Both the position numbers and the translations under genes were made by a program. A stretch of DNA of 64,000 bases, from the NCBI RefSeq assembly GCF_013359905.1, contig NZ_JABMCC010000121.1:434001-498000 (forward strand). The letters run 5' to 3'. The notes beneath the pieces were generated by a model. The model had not been told where the DNA came from. It worked only from the letters and a program-made list of their open reading frames with translations, and ran no database searches. Positions 34,800-44,794 of the stretch are shown here, piece after piece (position 1 is the first letter of the stretch; every line of letters begins with the position of its first letter). The stretch is from Paenibacillus taichungensis. Lineage in GTDB: Bacteria; Bacillota; Bacilli; Paenibacillales; Paenibacillaceae.

Positions 34800-35882
34800 A
34801 TGATCAGAATATATATTAATGCCCGCTTCCTAACTCAGACCGTTACCGGAGTACAGCGGTATGCAATTGAGCTTATAAAGGAAATAGACAAACTCATTGA
34901 GGCGGGAGAGGTGGATGGAACAAGATATGAGTTTTGTCTGCTTTCCCCCGCAAATGTTATCACTAAACTTGAATTAAAGCATATCCGTCACCAGGTGGTC
35001 GGCAGATTCAAGGGACATGTGTGGGAGCAGCTTGAGCTTCCGCTCTATGCGAGGAAAGGATTACTGATCAACCTTTGTAACACAGGCCCGGCGTTCAAAC
35101 GAAATCAGGTCGTTACAATCCACGATGCATCCGTATTCAGTTATCCGAAGGCATTTTCTTTTGCTTTTCGTTCATGGTATCAGTTTTTGACCGTTAGGTT
35201 GGGGAAGATTTCCAAAAAGGTGATCACGGTATCCAATTTCTCCAAAGGAGAACTGATCCAACACTGCAAAATTGCCGCACAGAAAGTAACCGTCACTCAT
35301 TTGGGCATTGATCATATTCATCATAGGCAAGCTGCTCAAGGAACGCTGGAGAAATACGGGATTAAATCACCGTACGTCCTGGCTGTCAGCACCATGAATC
35401 CATATAAGAACTTCAAGCTGATTTTAGAAATTTTGCCTGAGGTGAAGGCGCAAAATTTGAGTGTGGTCATTGTTGGTTCGAAAAACAGCAAGGTATTCAG
35501 CAATCACGCATTGAGCGAATCGGATGGCATAAATTGGGTGGGTTATGTGACGGACGAAGAGTTAAAAGCGTTGTACGAACATGCTGCTGGCTTCATTTTC
35601 CCGTCGTTGTATGAAGGATTTGGCTTGCCGCCGCTTGAGGCGATGGCGCTCGGGTGTCCGGTGATTGTATCTTCTCGAGGGTCCATTCCGGAAGTATGTG
35701 GGGAAGCTGGGCTTTACTTTGATCCTCATCATCCGCAGGAAGCCGCTTCACGCCTAGTCGAGATTATGTCTGACCCGGAGCTTGGCCAGAGATTGTCCAT
35801 TCAGGGCAGAGAGCATTCGGCTTTTTTCTCCTGGAACAAATGTGCCAAGGATACAGTCAACGTAATCATGAGTACGGTGTAA
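34800..35882 (+). CDS. Glycosyltransferase family 4, no. 3
   Basis: GT-B enzyme, 360 residues, of the group with short N-terminal domain often annotated as mannosyltransferases (INARFLTQTVTGVQRYAIEL; TIHDASVFSYPKAFS; VSNFSKGELI). E-x7-E motif EGFGLPPLEAMALGCPVIVS (about 271-290). ATG at 34800, one base after the previous stop, behind TGGAG. Given ManC in the locus a GDP-mannose donor is plausible but unproven. Confidence 0.9.
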   Translation: MIRIYINARFLTQTVTGVQRYAIELIKEIDKLIEAGEVDGTRYEFCLLSPANVITKLELKHIRHQVVGRFKGHVWEQLELPLYARKGLLINLCNTGPAFKRNQVVTIHDASVFSYPKAFSFAFRSWYQFLTVRLGKISKKVITVSNFSKGELIQHCKIAAQKVTVTHLGIDHIHHRQAAQGTLEKYGIKSPYVLAVSTMNPYKNFKLILEILPEVKAQNLSVVIVGSKNSKVFSNHALSESDGINWVGYVTDEELKALYEHAAGFIFPSLYEGFGLPPLEAMALGCPVIVSSRGSIPEVCGEAGLYFDPHHPQEAASRLVEIMSDPELGQRLSIQGREHSAFFSWNKCAKDTVNVIMSTV

Positions 35883-35919
35883 GAAGGCTTTATGCGGTCT
35901 TTCAAGGGAGATAAAACCT

Positions 35920-37065
35920 ATGAATAAGGTATTTGTTGCTATTGATTTCCCGCCCGAAAAAGGAGGGATTCATGATTACGCTTATGGACTTATATCACAG
36001 ATTCCGGCAGAAGAGACTACGGTTCTAACGAATAAAATAAAGGATGTTGCAGCGTCAGAACAATTTGACCAGAAGACCGATTTCGAGATTATCCGGAAAC
36101 GAATCTTTTGGAATTCCAATAAGCTCCTGCTCATCGTATCGCAGCTGATCCTATTCTTCCAGCTTATTATTCTGAAATGGCGCAAAAAGGCCGATGAAAT
36201 ACACTTTGTTAACATATTCCCAGTAGGCATCACAGGCCCGTTTATGAAAACTTTTTTTGGGGTTAAATATTTCCCTTATGTTCATGGCCTTGATGTTATG
36301 GGGATGGTGAACAGCAAGTTGTTTCCACTCTTGTTGTTCATTTTGAGGCGGTCTGAAAAGGTGATTGCCAATAGTCAGTATACCAAGTCAAAGTTGGTGG
36401 AGCTCGGTATTCCGGAGAGGCAGATTGTCATTATTCCACCGGGATTAAACGTAAGTAAACTAATCGGTGGTTCTGATTTCAATGAAAATATCAGGGATAA
36501 ATATAATCTGCATGGCAAAAAAGTGATGATAACCGTCTCTCGTTTGGTTGAACGCAAGGGACATGATGTCACTCTTAAAGCTATTAGTCATCTGATCGAG
36601 CGGATTCCTAATCTGAAATATCTAATATGTGGAGATGGTCCACACAGAGGGGAATTGGAACGTCTGGTGAGGCAGTACGGGTTAGATTCTGTAGTCGTTT
36701 TTACAGGAGGCATCACTGACCATGAGCTACATCAGATATATGAATGTTCTGATCTTTTTGTCATGCCTAGCCGTGATATTAAGGAAAAAGGTGATGTAGA
36801 AGGTTTCGGAATCGTATTCCTTGAAGCCAATTACTACAGATTACCTGTGATTGCGGGCAACAGCGGTGGAATTCCTGACGCAGTAAAGGACGAGATAACG
36901 GGTTATCTTGTAAATCCTCTGGATGAAAAGGAAATCGCCAATCGTATCGAAGAATTGATTACGGATGAAGGACTGGCCAGAACGATGGGAAATAACGGTT
37001 ATGACTGGGTTATTAATCATTGCTTATGGTCGCATCGCGGACAGCTGTTGAAGCAACTCATCTAA
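35920..37065 (+). CDS. Glycosyltransferase family 4, no. 4
   Basis: GT-B enzyme, 381 residues. MNKVFVAIDFPPEKGGIHDY opens the acceptor domain; TVSRLVERKGHDVTLKAISH and E-x7-E in EGFGIVFLEANYYRLPVIAG (about 294-313) mark the donor domain. ATG behind AAGGGAG. Confidence 0.9.
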   Translation: MNKVFVAIDFPPEKGGIHDYAYGLISQIPAEETTVLTNKIKDVAASEQFDQKTDFEIIRKRIFWNSNKLLLIVSQLILFFQLIILKWRKKADEIHFVNIFPVGITGPFMKTFFGVKYFPYVHGLDVMGMVNSKLFPLLLFILRRSEKVIANSQYTKSKLVELGIPERQIVIIPPGLNVSKLIGGSDFNENIRDKYNLHGKKVMITVSRLVERKGHDVTLKAISHLIERIPNLKYLICGDGPHRGELERLVRQYGLDSVVVFTGGITDHELHQIYECSDLFVMPSRDIKEKGDVEGFGIVFLEANYYRLPVIAGNSGGIPDAVKDEITGYLVNPLDEKEIANRIEELITDEGLARTMGNNGYDWVINHCLWSHRGQLLKQLI

Positions 37066-37107
37066 TTGTATCCACAATCTTCATGTTCTAATCTAGGAGG
37101 ATTAAGG

Positions 37108-38304
37108 ATGAAAATATGTATTGTTACCCATAGGATTGTTAAAGGAGAAGGGCAAGGCAGAGTCAACTATGAAGTCGCAGTTGAAACCTTAAGGCAGGGC
37201 CATGAAGTTATTATGATTGCCAATGAGGTGGAGTCACAATTACTTGAGAATAAAAGCGCTACATGGATTAAGGTATTTCCTTCTCTCAAGTTACCGCAGC
37301 TATTGCGCTATCAAATCTTTGCCTTTAAGAGTGCGATTCATATTCGCAAGCTAAGAAAAGCAAAACAGGTTGATCTTGTCATGGTCAACGGTTTTATCAC
37401 TTGGGCTAAAGGTGACATCAATGCTGTTCACTTTGTACACAGCACATGGATTAAATCCCCCGTACATAGTTTCCGCGTACACCGCTCTTGGAAACGTTGG
37501 TATTTTGGTCTTTACACTCTTGTTAATGCGTTTCTCGAACGGTACGCTTTTCGCAAAAGCGGTAAGATTATTGCTGTTTCCGAGAAAGTGAAGAATGAAT
37601 TAATTAAATTGGGCATTAAGCATGATAAGGTGCAAGTCATTCATAATGGAGTGGATGTGCGTGAATTTTATCCCTGTGAAACTGGGAAGAAGAGCAAAAT
37701 GGATATCAACCCCAGCCAGGTTGTAGGTCTTTTTGCTGGTGATATCAGTAGTCCAAGAAAAAACCTAGACACCGTGCTAAAGTCAATGGTATCCGTACCT
37801 GCGCTATCTCTTGTTGTAGCTGGTTCTACTAACAGAAGCATTTATCCTCAAATGGCCGAGGATCTGAATATTAAAGATCGGGTTCATTTTTTGGGTTTCC
37901 GCAAGGATATGGGACATATCATGCGCAATGTGGATCTGTTTATCTTCCCTTCACGTTATGAGGCTTGCAGTCTAGTTGTACTCGAAGCACTTGCATCAGG
38001 AATACCGGTCGTTATAACAGAGGAATCGGGCGTAACTGAAATTATACGGAGCTCAGGCGAAAATATGCCCTCAGGAATTGTCCTGACTGATCCAAACGAT
38101 GCAGAGCAGTTAACTAATGTTCTCAATTCTCTTATTCTCAACGAGATGAAAATGGAAAAAATGGGTAAGAAATCTAGAGAAATTGCATTGCAAAATGATT
38201 GGAAAATGATGTCCAGGAAATATTTAGACAGTTTTGAAGAGGTTCTGTATCAGAAAGAAAAGAAACGCTCCCTAAGAACACGGAGTTTAGAGGTTGAATC
38301 ATAA
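37108..38304 (+). CDS. Glycosyltransferase family 4, no. 5
   Basis: GT-B enzyme, 398 residues. ATG at 37108 follows AGGAGG directly. Donor-domain motifs FAGDISSPRKNLDTVLKSM and EACSLVVLEALASGIPVVIT (about 284-303). The C-terminus is basic (KKRSLRTRS). Slightly more A+T-rich than its neighbours. Confidence 0.9.
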   Translation: MKICIVTHRIVKGEGQGRVNYEVAVETLRQGHEVIMIANEVESQLLENKSATWIKVFPSLKLPQLLRYQIFAFKSAIHIRKLRKAKQVDLVMVNGFITWAKGDINAVHFVHSTWIKSPVHSFRVHRSWKRWYFGLYTLVNAFLERYAFRKSGKIIAVSEKVKNELIKLGIKHDKVQVIHNGVDVREFYPCETGKKSKMDINPSQVVGLFAGDISSPRKNLDTVLKSMVSVPALSLVVAGSTNRSIYPQMAEDLNIKDRVHFLGFRKDMGHIMRNVDLFIFPSRYEACSLVVLEALASGIPVVITEESGVTEIIRSSGENMPSGIVLTDPNDAEQLTNVLNSLILNEMKMEKMGKKSREIALQNDWKMMSRKYLDSFEEVLYQKEKKRSLRTRSLEVES

Positions 38305-38337
38305 TTACGCCTGGCTAAACAGAGAGAGGTTAATCTT

Positions 38338-39690
38338 ATGATGGAACTAGCTTCGAAAGGGAATATCAAACAGCGAAGTATATACACGTCCATATTAATG
38401 ACCAGTTTCGCCAACATTTTGATAATGGGAATTACAACAGTGACATCTATTATTACTAGTCGAATGTTTGGAGCGGAAGGCAAGGGGGAACTGGCTGCGA
38501 TTCTGTTTTGGCCAGGATTTCTTACCAATCTGGCAACGTTAGGCTTGCCAACGGCACTAATCTATCATATCAAAAAAAATAGTATTCAAATCCCTGTATA
38601 TATGGGGATGGGATTTCTAGTGCAGATTCCAATCAGTATTATTCTAGGATTCATAAGTTGGTTTGGAGTATCAACATGGTTATCGAATTATCCTGATTCG
38701 GTTATTTCCATTGCGAGGGTATATATTACATCCCTTTCTCCCATTTTTCTGATCATTGGTGTATTAGCAGCGACGGCACAAGGTACAGAGAAGTTTCATA
38801 TCTATAATTTCGCAAGGCTATTTGCCCCACTTATTAATTTCGTAGGCCTGGTTTTTTTATGGATTAGCGGAACCCTCTCATTGGAACGTGCTATTATTGT
38901 AAGTTTTATTTCCTACTTCATTGTACTAGGATTCTATGCGTACACACTTCGGATGCATATCTCAATACAGATATCCAAAGTTATGGGTCACATCAAATCC
39001 AGTTTGCACTTGTTTAGTTTTGCGGCAAGAGTAAGCGGAGTTGAGTTGCTCAACACACTTTATAATCAGTTTGATAAAATTATTATTTTAGCGTTGTTAA
39101 CCCCCCGTGATTTTGGTCTGTATTCCGTCGTATACGCACTATCCCGTATGTTTAATGTATTCCAGACGGCTATAACGAACGTCATATTCCCAAAAGCTGC
39201 TGGATTGGAGCAAGAAAAAGTATTTGGTCTTGTGGGTAGATCGTTTAGAATCAGCATGATTTTTATGATGATCATTGTTGTGCCTAGTATGATCGTTGGT
39301 CGTTACTTTATAGGTTTATTATTTGGCGAAGAATTTTTGGATGCCAGCAGTGCTTTTTATCTTCTTTCATTGGAATGTGTTGTGGGCGGGGGAGCGAGCA
39401 TACTGGCTTCTTCATTTAACGCTCTAGGACGGCCTGGAGTAATTCTGGTTGGACAGAGTTCTGCTGTTGTCATAACCATAACTTTATTTTTCCTTCTTAC
39501 ACCTCACTACGGATTACATGGAATTGCGCTTGCTCTGCTAACAGGTTCTGTTGTGCGGATTATGGTTTCTCTGATCTCATTAAAAAAAATATATAGTATT
39601 CCAATGAGACAAATGGTTTTTAACAAAGATGATGTTCATTTTTTGCTGAAACGCCTTAACCAGCAGAAATTTTTGAGGAGAGGTAGATGA
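38338..39690 (+). CDS. Wzx-type flippase (MATE/MOP exporter superfamily)
   Basis: Transports the undecaprenyl-linked repeat unit across the membrane, 450 residues, with about 12-14 hydrophobic segments. N-terminal ILMTSFANILIMGITTVTSI and SRMFGAEGKGELAAILFW are characteristic of polysaccharide biosynthesis proteins of the MOP group; NTLYNQFDKIIILALLTPRD lies before the seventh helix. Start MM at 38338 after AGAGAGG. Pairs with the polymerase above. Confidence 0.92.
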   Translation: MMELASKGNIKQRSIYTSILMTSFANILIMGITTVTSIITSRMFGAEGKGELAAILFWPGFLTNLATLGLPTALIYHIKKNSIQIPVYMGMGFLVQIPISIILGFISWFGVSTWLSNYPDSVISIARVYITSLSPIFLIIGVLAATAQGTEKFHIYNFARLFAPLINFVGLVFLWISGTLSLERAIIVSFISYFIVLGFYAYTLRMHISIQISKVMGHIKSSLHLFSFAARVSGVELLNTLYNQFDKIIILALLTPRDFGLYSVVYALSRMFNVFQTAITNVIFPKAAGLEQEKVFGLVGRSFRISMIFMMIIVVPSMIVGRYFIGLLFGEEFLDASSAFYLLSLECVVGGGASILASSFNALGRPGVILVGQSSAVVITITLFFLLTPHYGLHGIALALLTGSVVRIMVSLISLKKIYSIPMRQMVFNKDDVHFLLKRLNQQKFLRRGR

Positions 39691-39742
39691 GACAGAGTAA
39701 AAGCTCAAATGCGTGTAAAATATAGAGAGTGGAGTGATAACC

Positions 39743-41131
39743 ATGAGAATCGTACTTCTCTCCGGTGGATCAGGCAAGAGGTTATGGCCCTTATCCAACG
39801 ATACGAGATCGAAGCAGTTTCTGAAAGTACTGGAGGGCCCTGAAGGGCAAACTGAATCCATGGTTCAACGGGTGTGGAGGCAACTACAGCATACTGGATT
39901 AAGCGAACAGGCCACGATCGCAACGAGTAAGCCGCAGGTGGAGATTTTACGGAGTCAACTGGGAGATGAGGTTGATCTTGTCGTAGAGCCAGAACGCAGA
40001 GATACCTTTCCCGCAATTGCCTTGGCAGCTGTGTATCTGTACTCGGTACAGGGTGTCAGTCTGAACGAAACGGTTGCTGTACTTCCCGTTGATCCCTATG
40101 TGGAGGAATCCTTTTTCTATAAAGTTACGGAGCTTGAAGGAGTGTTAGATGAGTCTGGTGCGGAGCTCGCATTAATCGGGGTAAAACCCACGTATCCTTC
40201 AGAGAAATACGGTTATATTATTCCTGATCCCCATGAAACCGAAAAACATAACCATTACGCCAAAGTATCACGTTTTCAAGAAAAACCCTGTGAGACTGAA
40301 GCGGCAGAGATGATAGAACAATCTGCCCTTTGGAATTGCGGGGTTTTTGCATTCAAGCTGAACTATCTGATTAATCTGCTGATTTCCCTTGAACTGCCAA
40401 TTCAGTATGAAGAGATGCTGAAACAATACGGAAGATTACAGAAAATTAGCTTCGATTATCAGGTAGTCGAAAAAGCCAGTCACATCGTGGTTACACCTTA
40501 TGAGGGATATTGGAAAGATCTCGGCACATGGAATACGCTGACGGACGAGATGAGTACTCATATTGTGGGCAAAGGTGTAATGACGAACAGCTCGGTGAAC
40601 ACACATCTGATCAATGAGTTGAATATTCCGGTGTGTGTGTTGGGGGTTTCCAATCTTATCGTTGCGACCAGTCCGGATGGAATTCTGGTTAGTGAGAAAG
40701 AGGCAAGTCCACAGATTAAAGAGATTCTTAAGGATGATACCCAACGTCCTATGTATGAGGAACGCCGCTGGGGTTGTTACAAAGTGCTTGATTACACGCG
40801 TAATGCCAGAGGAGAAGAGGTATTAACCAAACGCATTATCGTTGGGGCGGATAAAAATTTTTCTTATCAATACCATCTCAAACGAAATGAAGTATGGACA
40901 GTTGTTTCGGGTCAAGGCGAACTGATTCTGGATGGTGAACTGAGATTGCTTAATCAAGGGGATGTCATTTCGATTCTGGCAGGTAGTAAACACAGTGTAA
41001 AAGCCGTAACCGAACTTGAAATTATAGAAGTTCAGCTGGGCAGTGAGCTGGTGGAAGAGGATATCGTGCGAATCGAGATGGAATGGGCAGATATTATCCA
41101 AAATTGCGTGAATTGGGGGAAAACAAGATGA
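39743..41131 (+). CDS. manC: Mannose-1-phosphate guanylyltransferase / mannose-6-phosphate isomerase
   Basis: Makes GDP-mannose, 462 residues. Nucleotidyltransferase signature LLSGGSGKRLWPLSNDTRSK with QFLKVL, then EPERRDTFPAIALAA and FQEKP; the C-terminal cupin (QYHLKRNEVWTVVSGQGEL, HSVKAVTELEIIEVQ) is that of type II phosphomannose isomerases, so both activities may reside here. ATG at 39743 with GGAG 9 bases upstream. Overlaps ugd by four bases. Confidence 0.92.
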   Translation: MRIVLLSGGSGKRLWPLSNDTRSKQFLKVLEGPEGQTESMVQRVWRQLQHTGLSEQATIATSKPQVEILRSQLGDEVDLVVEPERRDTFPAIALAAVYLYSVQGVSLNETVAVLPVDPYVEESFFYKVTELEGVLDESGAELALIGVKPTYPSEKYGYIIPDPHETEKHNHYAKVSRFQEKPCETEAAEMIEQSALWNCGVFAFKLNYLINLLISLELPIQYEEMLKQYGRLQKISFDYQVVEKASHIVVTPYEGYWKDLGTWNTLTDEMSTHIVGKGVMTNSSVNTHLINELNIPVCVLGVSNLIVATSPDGILVSEKEASPQIKEILKDDTQRPMYEERRWGCYKVLDYTRNARGEEVLTKRIIVGADKNFSYQYHLKRNEVWTVVSGQGELILDGELRLLNQGDVISILAGSKHSVKAVTELEIIEVQLGSELVEEDIVRIEMEWADIIQNCVNWGKTR

Positions 41132-42459
41132 ATATCGCGGTGATTGGAACAGGGTATGTAGGTCTTGTATCAGGAGTATGCTTTTCGGAGATCGGCAACC
41201 AAGTCATCTGTGTGGACAACAATGAGGCCAAAGTGGAGATGCTCAACGAGGGCAACGTTCCTATCTATGAGCCAGGCCTCAAAGAGTTGATGGCTTCCAA
41301 CATGAAAGCAGGAAAACTATCGTTCACCTCCAATATTGCTGAAGCGATTAGCCAGTCGGATATTATCTTTATCGCTGTAGGCACGCCTTCTCTTCCGAGC
41401 GGTGAAGCCAACCTGAGCTATGTGGAGCAGGTAGCTATAGAGATTGGAAGTCACATTGAAAGCTACAAAATTATCGTGACCAAAAGCACCGTTCCTGTTG
41501 GCACCAATGATCGTGTTCGCGAGCTGATTAGCAGTATTTCATCTCAGCCTTTCGATGTGGCTTCTGTTCCCGAGTTCCTCCGCGAAGGATCTGCGGTTAA
41601 TGATACGCTGAATCCTGACCGGATTGTCATTGGAACAAACAGTGATCGCGCGATTAAAACACTAAAAAAACTTCATCGGCCATTGACCGAGAACTTGATC
41701 ATTACAGATATTCGATCAGCCGAAATGATTAAATATGCTTCCAATGCATTTCTCGCAACCAAAATCTCATTCATTAATGAAATCTCGAATATATGCGAAA
41801 AAGTAGGAGCTGACGTTACACGAGTAGCCGAAGGTATGGGTTACGATAAGCGTATAGGAGCTTCCTTTTTGAAGGCAGGTATTGGTTATGGAGGTTCATG
41901 CTTTCCAAAAGATACACAGGCTTTAATTCAGATCGCAGGCATGGTCGATTATGATTTCAGACTGTTAAAATCCGTTGTCCAAGTAAACCAGGATCAGCGT
42001 TTTCATATCATTCACAAACTGGAAGAGGCGTTGGGATCTTTAAAAGGAAAAACCATTGCTGTCTGGGGATTAGCGTTTAAACCGGAGACAGATGACGTGC
42101 GTGACGCTCCAGCGATCGATATCATTCAGCATCTAAGTGATGCTGGAGCAGTAATCAAGGCTTATGATCCCATTGCAACTGCAAATTTCCGTAAAGAGGT
42201 AGATGTCGCCTCCATCACGTGGGAAGAGAATCCACTTCATGCTGCTGAAGGAGCAGACGCCTTGTGCGTGTTGACTGAATGGAAGGAATTCGCTCATATC
42301 GATTTGAAAGAACTGGCCGAAATCATGAAGGATCCAATTATGATTGATGGTCGTAATTTGTATAGTGCTGAACAGGTTCAGGCATCTAATCTTCAATATT
42401 ATTCTGTTGGTCGTCCGGGTTTGACGAAGCTGGAAGGGAAAACGGCAGCAATCATTTAA
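41128..42459 (+). CDS. ugd: UDP-glucose 6-dehydrogenase
   Basis: Oxidises UDP-glucose to UDP-glucuronate with NAD, 443 residues. NAD site AVIGTGYVGLVSGVCF, the central helix KYASNAFLATKISFINEIS and the catalytic cysteine in GIGYGGSCFPKDTQAL (about 250-265). ATG overlaps the manC stop and follows GGGGGAAA. TuaD/Ugd enzymes of Bacillus are activated by BY-kinase phosphorylation, which fits the kinase encoded upstream. Its product is the substrate of the decarboxylase in the same locus. Confidence 0.96.
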   Translation: MNIAVIGTGYVGLVSGVCFSEIGNQVICVDNNEAKVEMLNEGNVPIYEPGLKELMASNMKAGKLSFTSNIAEAISQSDIIFIAVGTPSLPSGEANLSYVEQVAIEIGSHIESYKIIVTKSTVPVGTNDRVRELISSISSQPFDVASVPEFLREGSAVNDTLNPDRIVIGTNSDRAIKTLKKLHRPLTENLIITDIRSAEMIKYASNAFLATKISFINEISNICEKVGADVTRVAEGMGYDKRIGASFLKAGIGYGGSCFPKDTQALIQIAGMVDYDFRLLKSVVQVNQDQRFHIIHKLEEALGSLKGKTIAVWGLAFKPETDDVRDAPAIDIIQHLSDAGAVIKAYDPIATANFRKEVDVASITWEENPLHAAEGADALCVLTEWKEFAHIDLKELAEIMKDPIMIDGRNLYSAEQVQASNLQYYSVGRPGLTKLEGKTAAII

Positions 42460-42498
42460 CCGCTATTCATCATCTTGAATGTGAGTGAGGAAGAACCC

Positions 42499-43416
42499 AT
42501 GAAAAAGTGGATGAAAGTTACCATCTGGATTGTTTCCTTTTTTGTAGTTGTTGTGTTTGGTTATGCCATATATCTCTACCAATCCGTTAAATCAACCGCT
42601 GACCAAATTTATGAGCCTAGAAATCCTGTAAAGCCCGTCTCGGTCACAGATAGCAGAGGTGGGCTACCGGTGGACATCAACAGCAAAGAGCCTTTTAACG
42701 CACTGATTTTGGGCGTGGATGAACGTCCGAATGATCGAGGGCGCTCGGATACGATGATCGTATTGAGTGTGAACCCCGGGAAAAAACAAGTGCTCATGTT
42801 TAATATTCCGAGGGATACACGGACAGAAATTGTGGGACACAACACTGTAGATAAGATCAATCATGCTTATGCCTTCGGAGGCGTGGACATGTCGGTAAGT
42901 ACCGTCGAGCAATTTTTGGGAGTCCCCATTCATTATTATATGAAAGTGGATATGGAGGGCTTTGCCAAAATCATTGACCTGGTCGGTGGCGTGGACGTAA
43001 ACAATCCTTTTGCATTTGATTATGAGGGCCAGCGTTACGATCAAGGAAATATTCATTTAGATGGCGTTGCTGCGCTCGGTTTTTCAAGAATGCGCTATGA
43101 TGACCCGAAAGGGGATTTGGGGCGTAATGATCGACAGCGTGAAGTTCTGAAGCAGATGCTTAAGAATACGATGCAATTCTCCAGTGTACTTCATATCCAA
43201 AATATGCTGGATGAACTAGGTACTCATGTCAGAACGGATGTTACTTTTGATGAAATGAAGGAACTCCTCCTCGATTATCGTAATGATCTGGAGAATGTAG
43301 ATACGGTGGAGATCAAGGGTAAAGGCGAGAAAATCAATGGGATTTATTATTACATCGTGGATCAGCAGGAAAGGGATCGCATTCACGGAATAATTGAAGA
43401 ACATTTGGAGAAATAA
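42499..43416 (+). CDS. LytR-CpsA-Psr (LCP) family cell-wall glycopolymer ligase
   Basis: Attaches undecaprenyl-linked polymers to peptidoglycan, 305 residues. Short cytoplasmic start, membrane helix about 7-29, then the extracellular LCP domain: LILGVDERPNDRGRSDTMIV (conserved Arg/Asp that bind pyrophosphate and Mg), NIPRDTRTEI, KINHAYAFGGVDM, VDMEGFAKIIDLVGGVDV and RNDRQREVLKQML. ATG at 42499 behind TGAGGAAG. Its place at the end of the pathway suggests the polymer is at least partly wall-linked. Confidence 0.94.
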   Translation: MKKWMKVTIWIVSFFVVVVFGYAIYLYQSVKSTADQIYEPRNPVKPVSVTDSRGGLPVDINSKEPFNALILGVDERPNDRGRSDTMIVLSVNPGKKQVLMFNIPRDTRTEIVGHNTVDKINHAYAFGGVDMSVSTVEQFLGVPIHYYMKVDMEGFAKIIDLVGGVDVNNPFAFDYEGQRYDQGNIHLDGVAALGFSRMRYDDPKGDLGRNDRQREVLKQMLKNTMQFSSVLHIQNMLDELGTHVRTDVTFDEMKELLLDYRNDLENVDTVEIKGKGEKINGIYYYIVDQQERDRIHGIIEEHLEK

Positions 43417-43434
43417 ACAGAAAATGAAAGGCTT

Positions 43435-44025
43435 ATGAAAGTGGTGAGAACCTTGCTTATGGAGGAGGATTACGGGAAAAGAAGACATAAGCATAGACGT
43501 AAACAACGACCTTATGTTTATATATTGTCCCTGCTGCTGATTGTAGCCTGGGTTCTGGTGATTTGGCACTTTTCGACCCAATCTTATCAGCAGCAGACCA
43601 TCCAGCCTTGGCTGCATAAATGGTCTGAAAAGGTGAAGATCGGATACGCACTACCCGATGTGCAATTCACATACGGTGAGCTTGAATATTCTTTAAGACA
43701 GCGACCGTATGGTTTTGTTGAGTTCATATTTCGGAAAAGTGCACATTTATTTGTATATGCTGTGCTGGCGGTGCTTATCTATGGTGGGCTGAGGTATAGG
43801 AAAATGCGCATGTTCACTTGTATGGCTTCAGCCCTGGTCGTAGTAGCGGTTATCGCCTCCATTGATGAATATATTCAGCAGTTCAGCCCTGACCGGACGA
43901 GTTCAATCCGTGATGTCGGCGTGGATCTGCTTGGCGGATGTGGCGGAATTGCCTTATATATAGGGGCTAATGTCGTTTTCAGAAGATTCAGGTCTCCAAG
44001 ACGATCATCAGTCAAAAGAAAGTGA
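43435..44025 (+). CDS. VanZ-like family membrane protein
   Basis: 196 residues with a very basic N-terminus (KRRHKHRRKQR), a membrane helix at about 30-48 and three more in the second half; the VanZ signature region is FIFRKSAHLFVYAVLAVLIY and the end SIDEYIQQFSPDRTSSIRDV with LGG. GTG 43441 would be better spaced from AAAGG than the ATG taken here at 43435. Function unknown; VanZ proteins are common at the ends of polysaccharide and glycopeptide-resistance loci. Confidence 0.88.
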   Translation: MKVVRTLLMEEDYGKRRHKHRRKQRPYVYILSLLLIVAWVLVIWHFSTQSYQQQTIQPWLHKWSEKVKIGYALPDVQFTYGELEYSLRQRPYGFVEFIFRKSAHLFVYAVLAVLIYGGLRYRKMRMFTCMASALVVVAVIASIDEYIQQFSPDRTSSIRDVGVDLLGGCGGIALYIGANVVFRRFRSPRRSSVKRK

Positions 44026-44112
44026 TTTCCCAGGAAATGCTACCCGCTAGTTCTTGCTTCTACTTGCTTGCCATCCATCATAAGTATGGAAGTAGGACAA
44101 GGGGGACGATGC

Positions 44113-44631
44113 ATGCTGCGAAGAAGGAACCGGAATGCGTTACTTAAAAAGATCGGATTCATAGCACTTGTGCTGCTGCTGTTGTGGCTCATAGTCAGAA
44201 CCATCCCATATCTGTTTCGTGCAGATGCACCAGATGAAGCTGCTGCCATTGCCCAAGAGTTTTACAAATATGAGCAGACAGGTGATTTCGGCAGTTCATG
44301 GGAGTTGTTTCATCCATTGATGAAAGAGCGTTTTCCCAAAAGCGCCTACTTACAGTCCAGAGCGCATATCTTCATGCAGCATTTTGGAGTCGAAACCTTT
44401 GATCTGGAGATGGAAAAACCGGAGCGGGAGTTTGACGTTACGGTAATTGATGGCGTTAAACCATTTGCAGAGGCGTATCGCATTGGTGTTACCCAGAAGT
44501 TTACGGGAACCTTTGGTCAATTTAAAATCGTGCAGAATTGTTATATCGTAAAGGATGGGGACGATTGGACATTGCTTTGGTATTATCCGAAGAATGGAGA
44601 TACCGAGACTGAGCATGATAAAACCGAATGA
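44113..44631 (+). CDS. Hypothetical membrane-anchored protein
   Basis: 172 residues. Basic start LRRRNRNALLKK, one membrane helix (about 13-33) and a 135-residue extracellular domain whose length and helix-strand order (EAAAIAQEFYKYEQTGDFGS; ELFHPLMKERF) look NTF2-like. ATG at 44113 follows GGGGGA. Last gene before the terminator at 44681, thus probably the last of the exopolysaccharide transcription unit. I cannot name a family. Confidence 0.7.
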   Translation: MLRRRNRNALLKKIGFIALVLLLLWLIVRTIPYLFRADAPDEAAAIAQEFYKYEQTGDFGSSWELFHPLMKERFPKSAYLQSRAHIFMQHFGVETFDLEMEKPEREFDVTVIDGVKPFAEAYRIGVTQKFTGTFGQFKIVQNCYIVKDGDDWTLLWYYPKNGDTETEHDKTE

Positions 44632-44679
44632 TAGTATTAACCCATACTATGTACCGAATTGTATCATTTGTACTTGAAA

Positions 44680-44727
44680 AGGCTCTATGAATGCGAGACT
44701 TTAGTCGCATTTATGGAGCTTTTTTTG
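44680..44727 (+). terminator. Terminator at the end of the exopolysaccharide locus
   Basis: GGCTC-AT-AATGCGA pairs with TCGCATT-AT-GAGCT (two short mismatches), then TTTTTTT. Confidence 0.88.
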
Positions 44728-44757
44728 CATTTCATTTCTTTTTAAACCTGTAAGGGG

Positions 44758-44786
44758 TTGACATTAGTCCCGGTGTCAAGTAAATT
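44758..44786 (+). promoter_or_regulatory. Promoter of the Cys-rich small protein gene
   Basis: TTGACA (44758-44763), 17 bases, TAAATT (44781-44786): the same -35 and -10 hexamers as the promoter at 25280. Confidence 0.75.
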
Positions 44787-44794
44787 ACGAGTTA

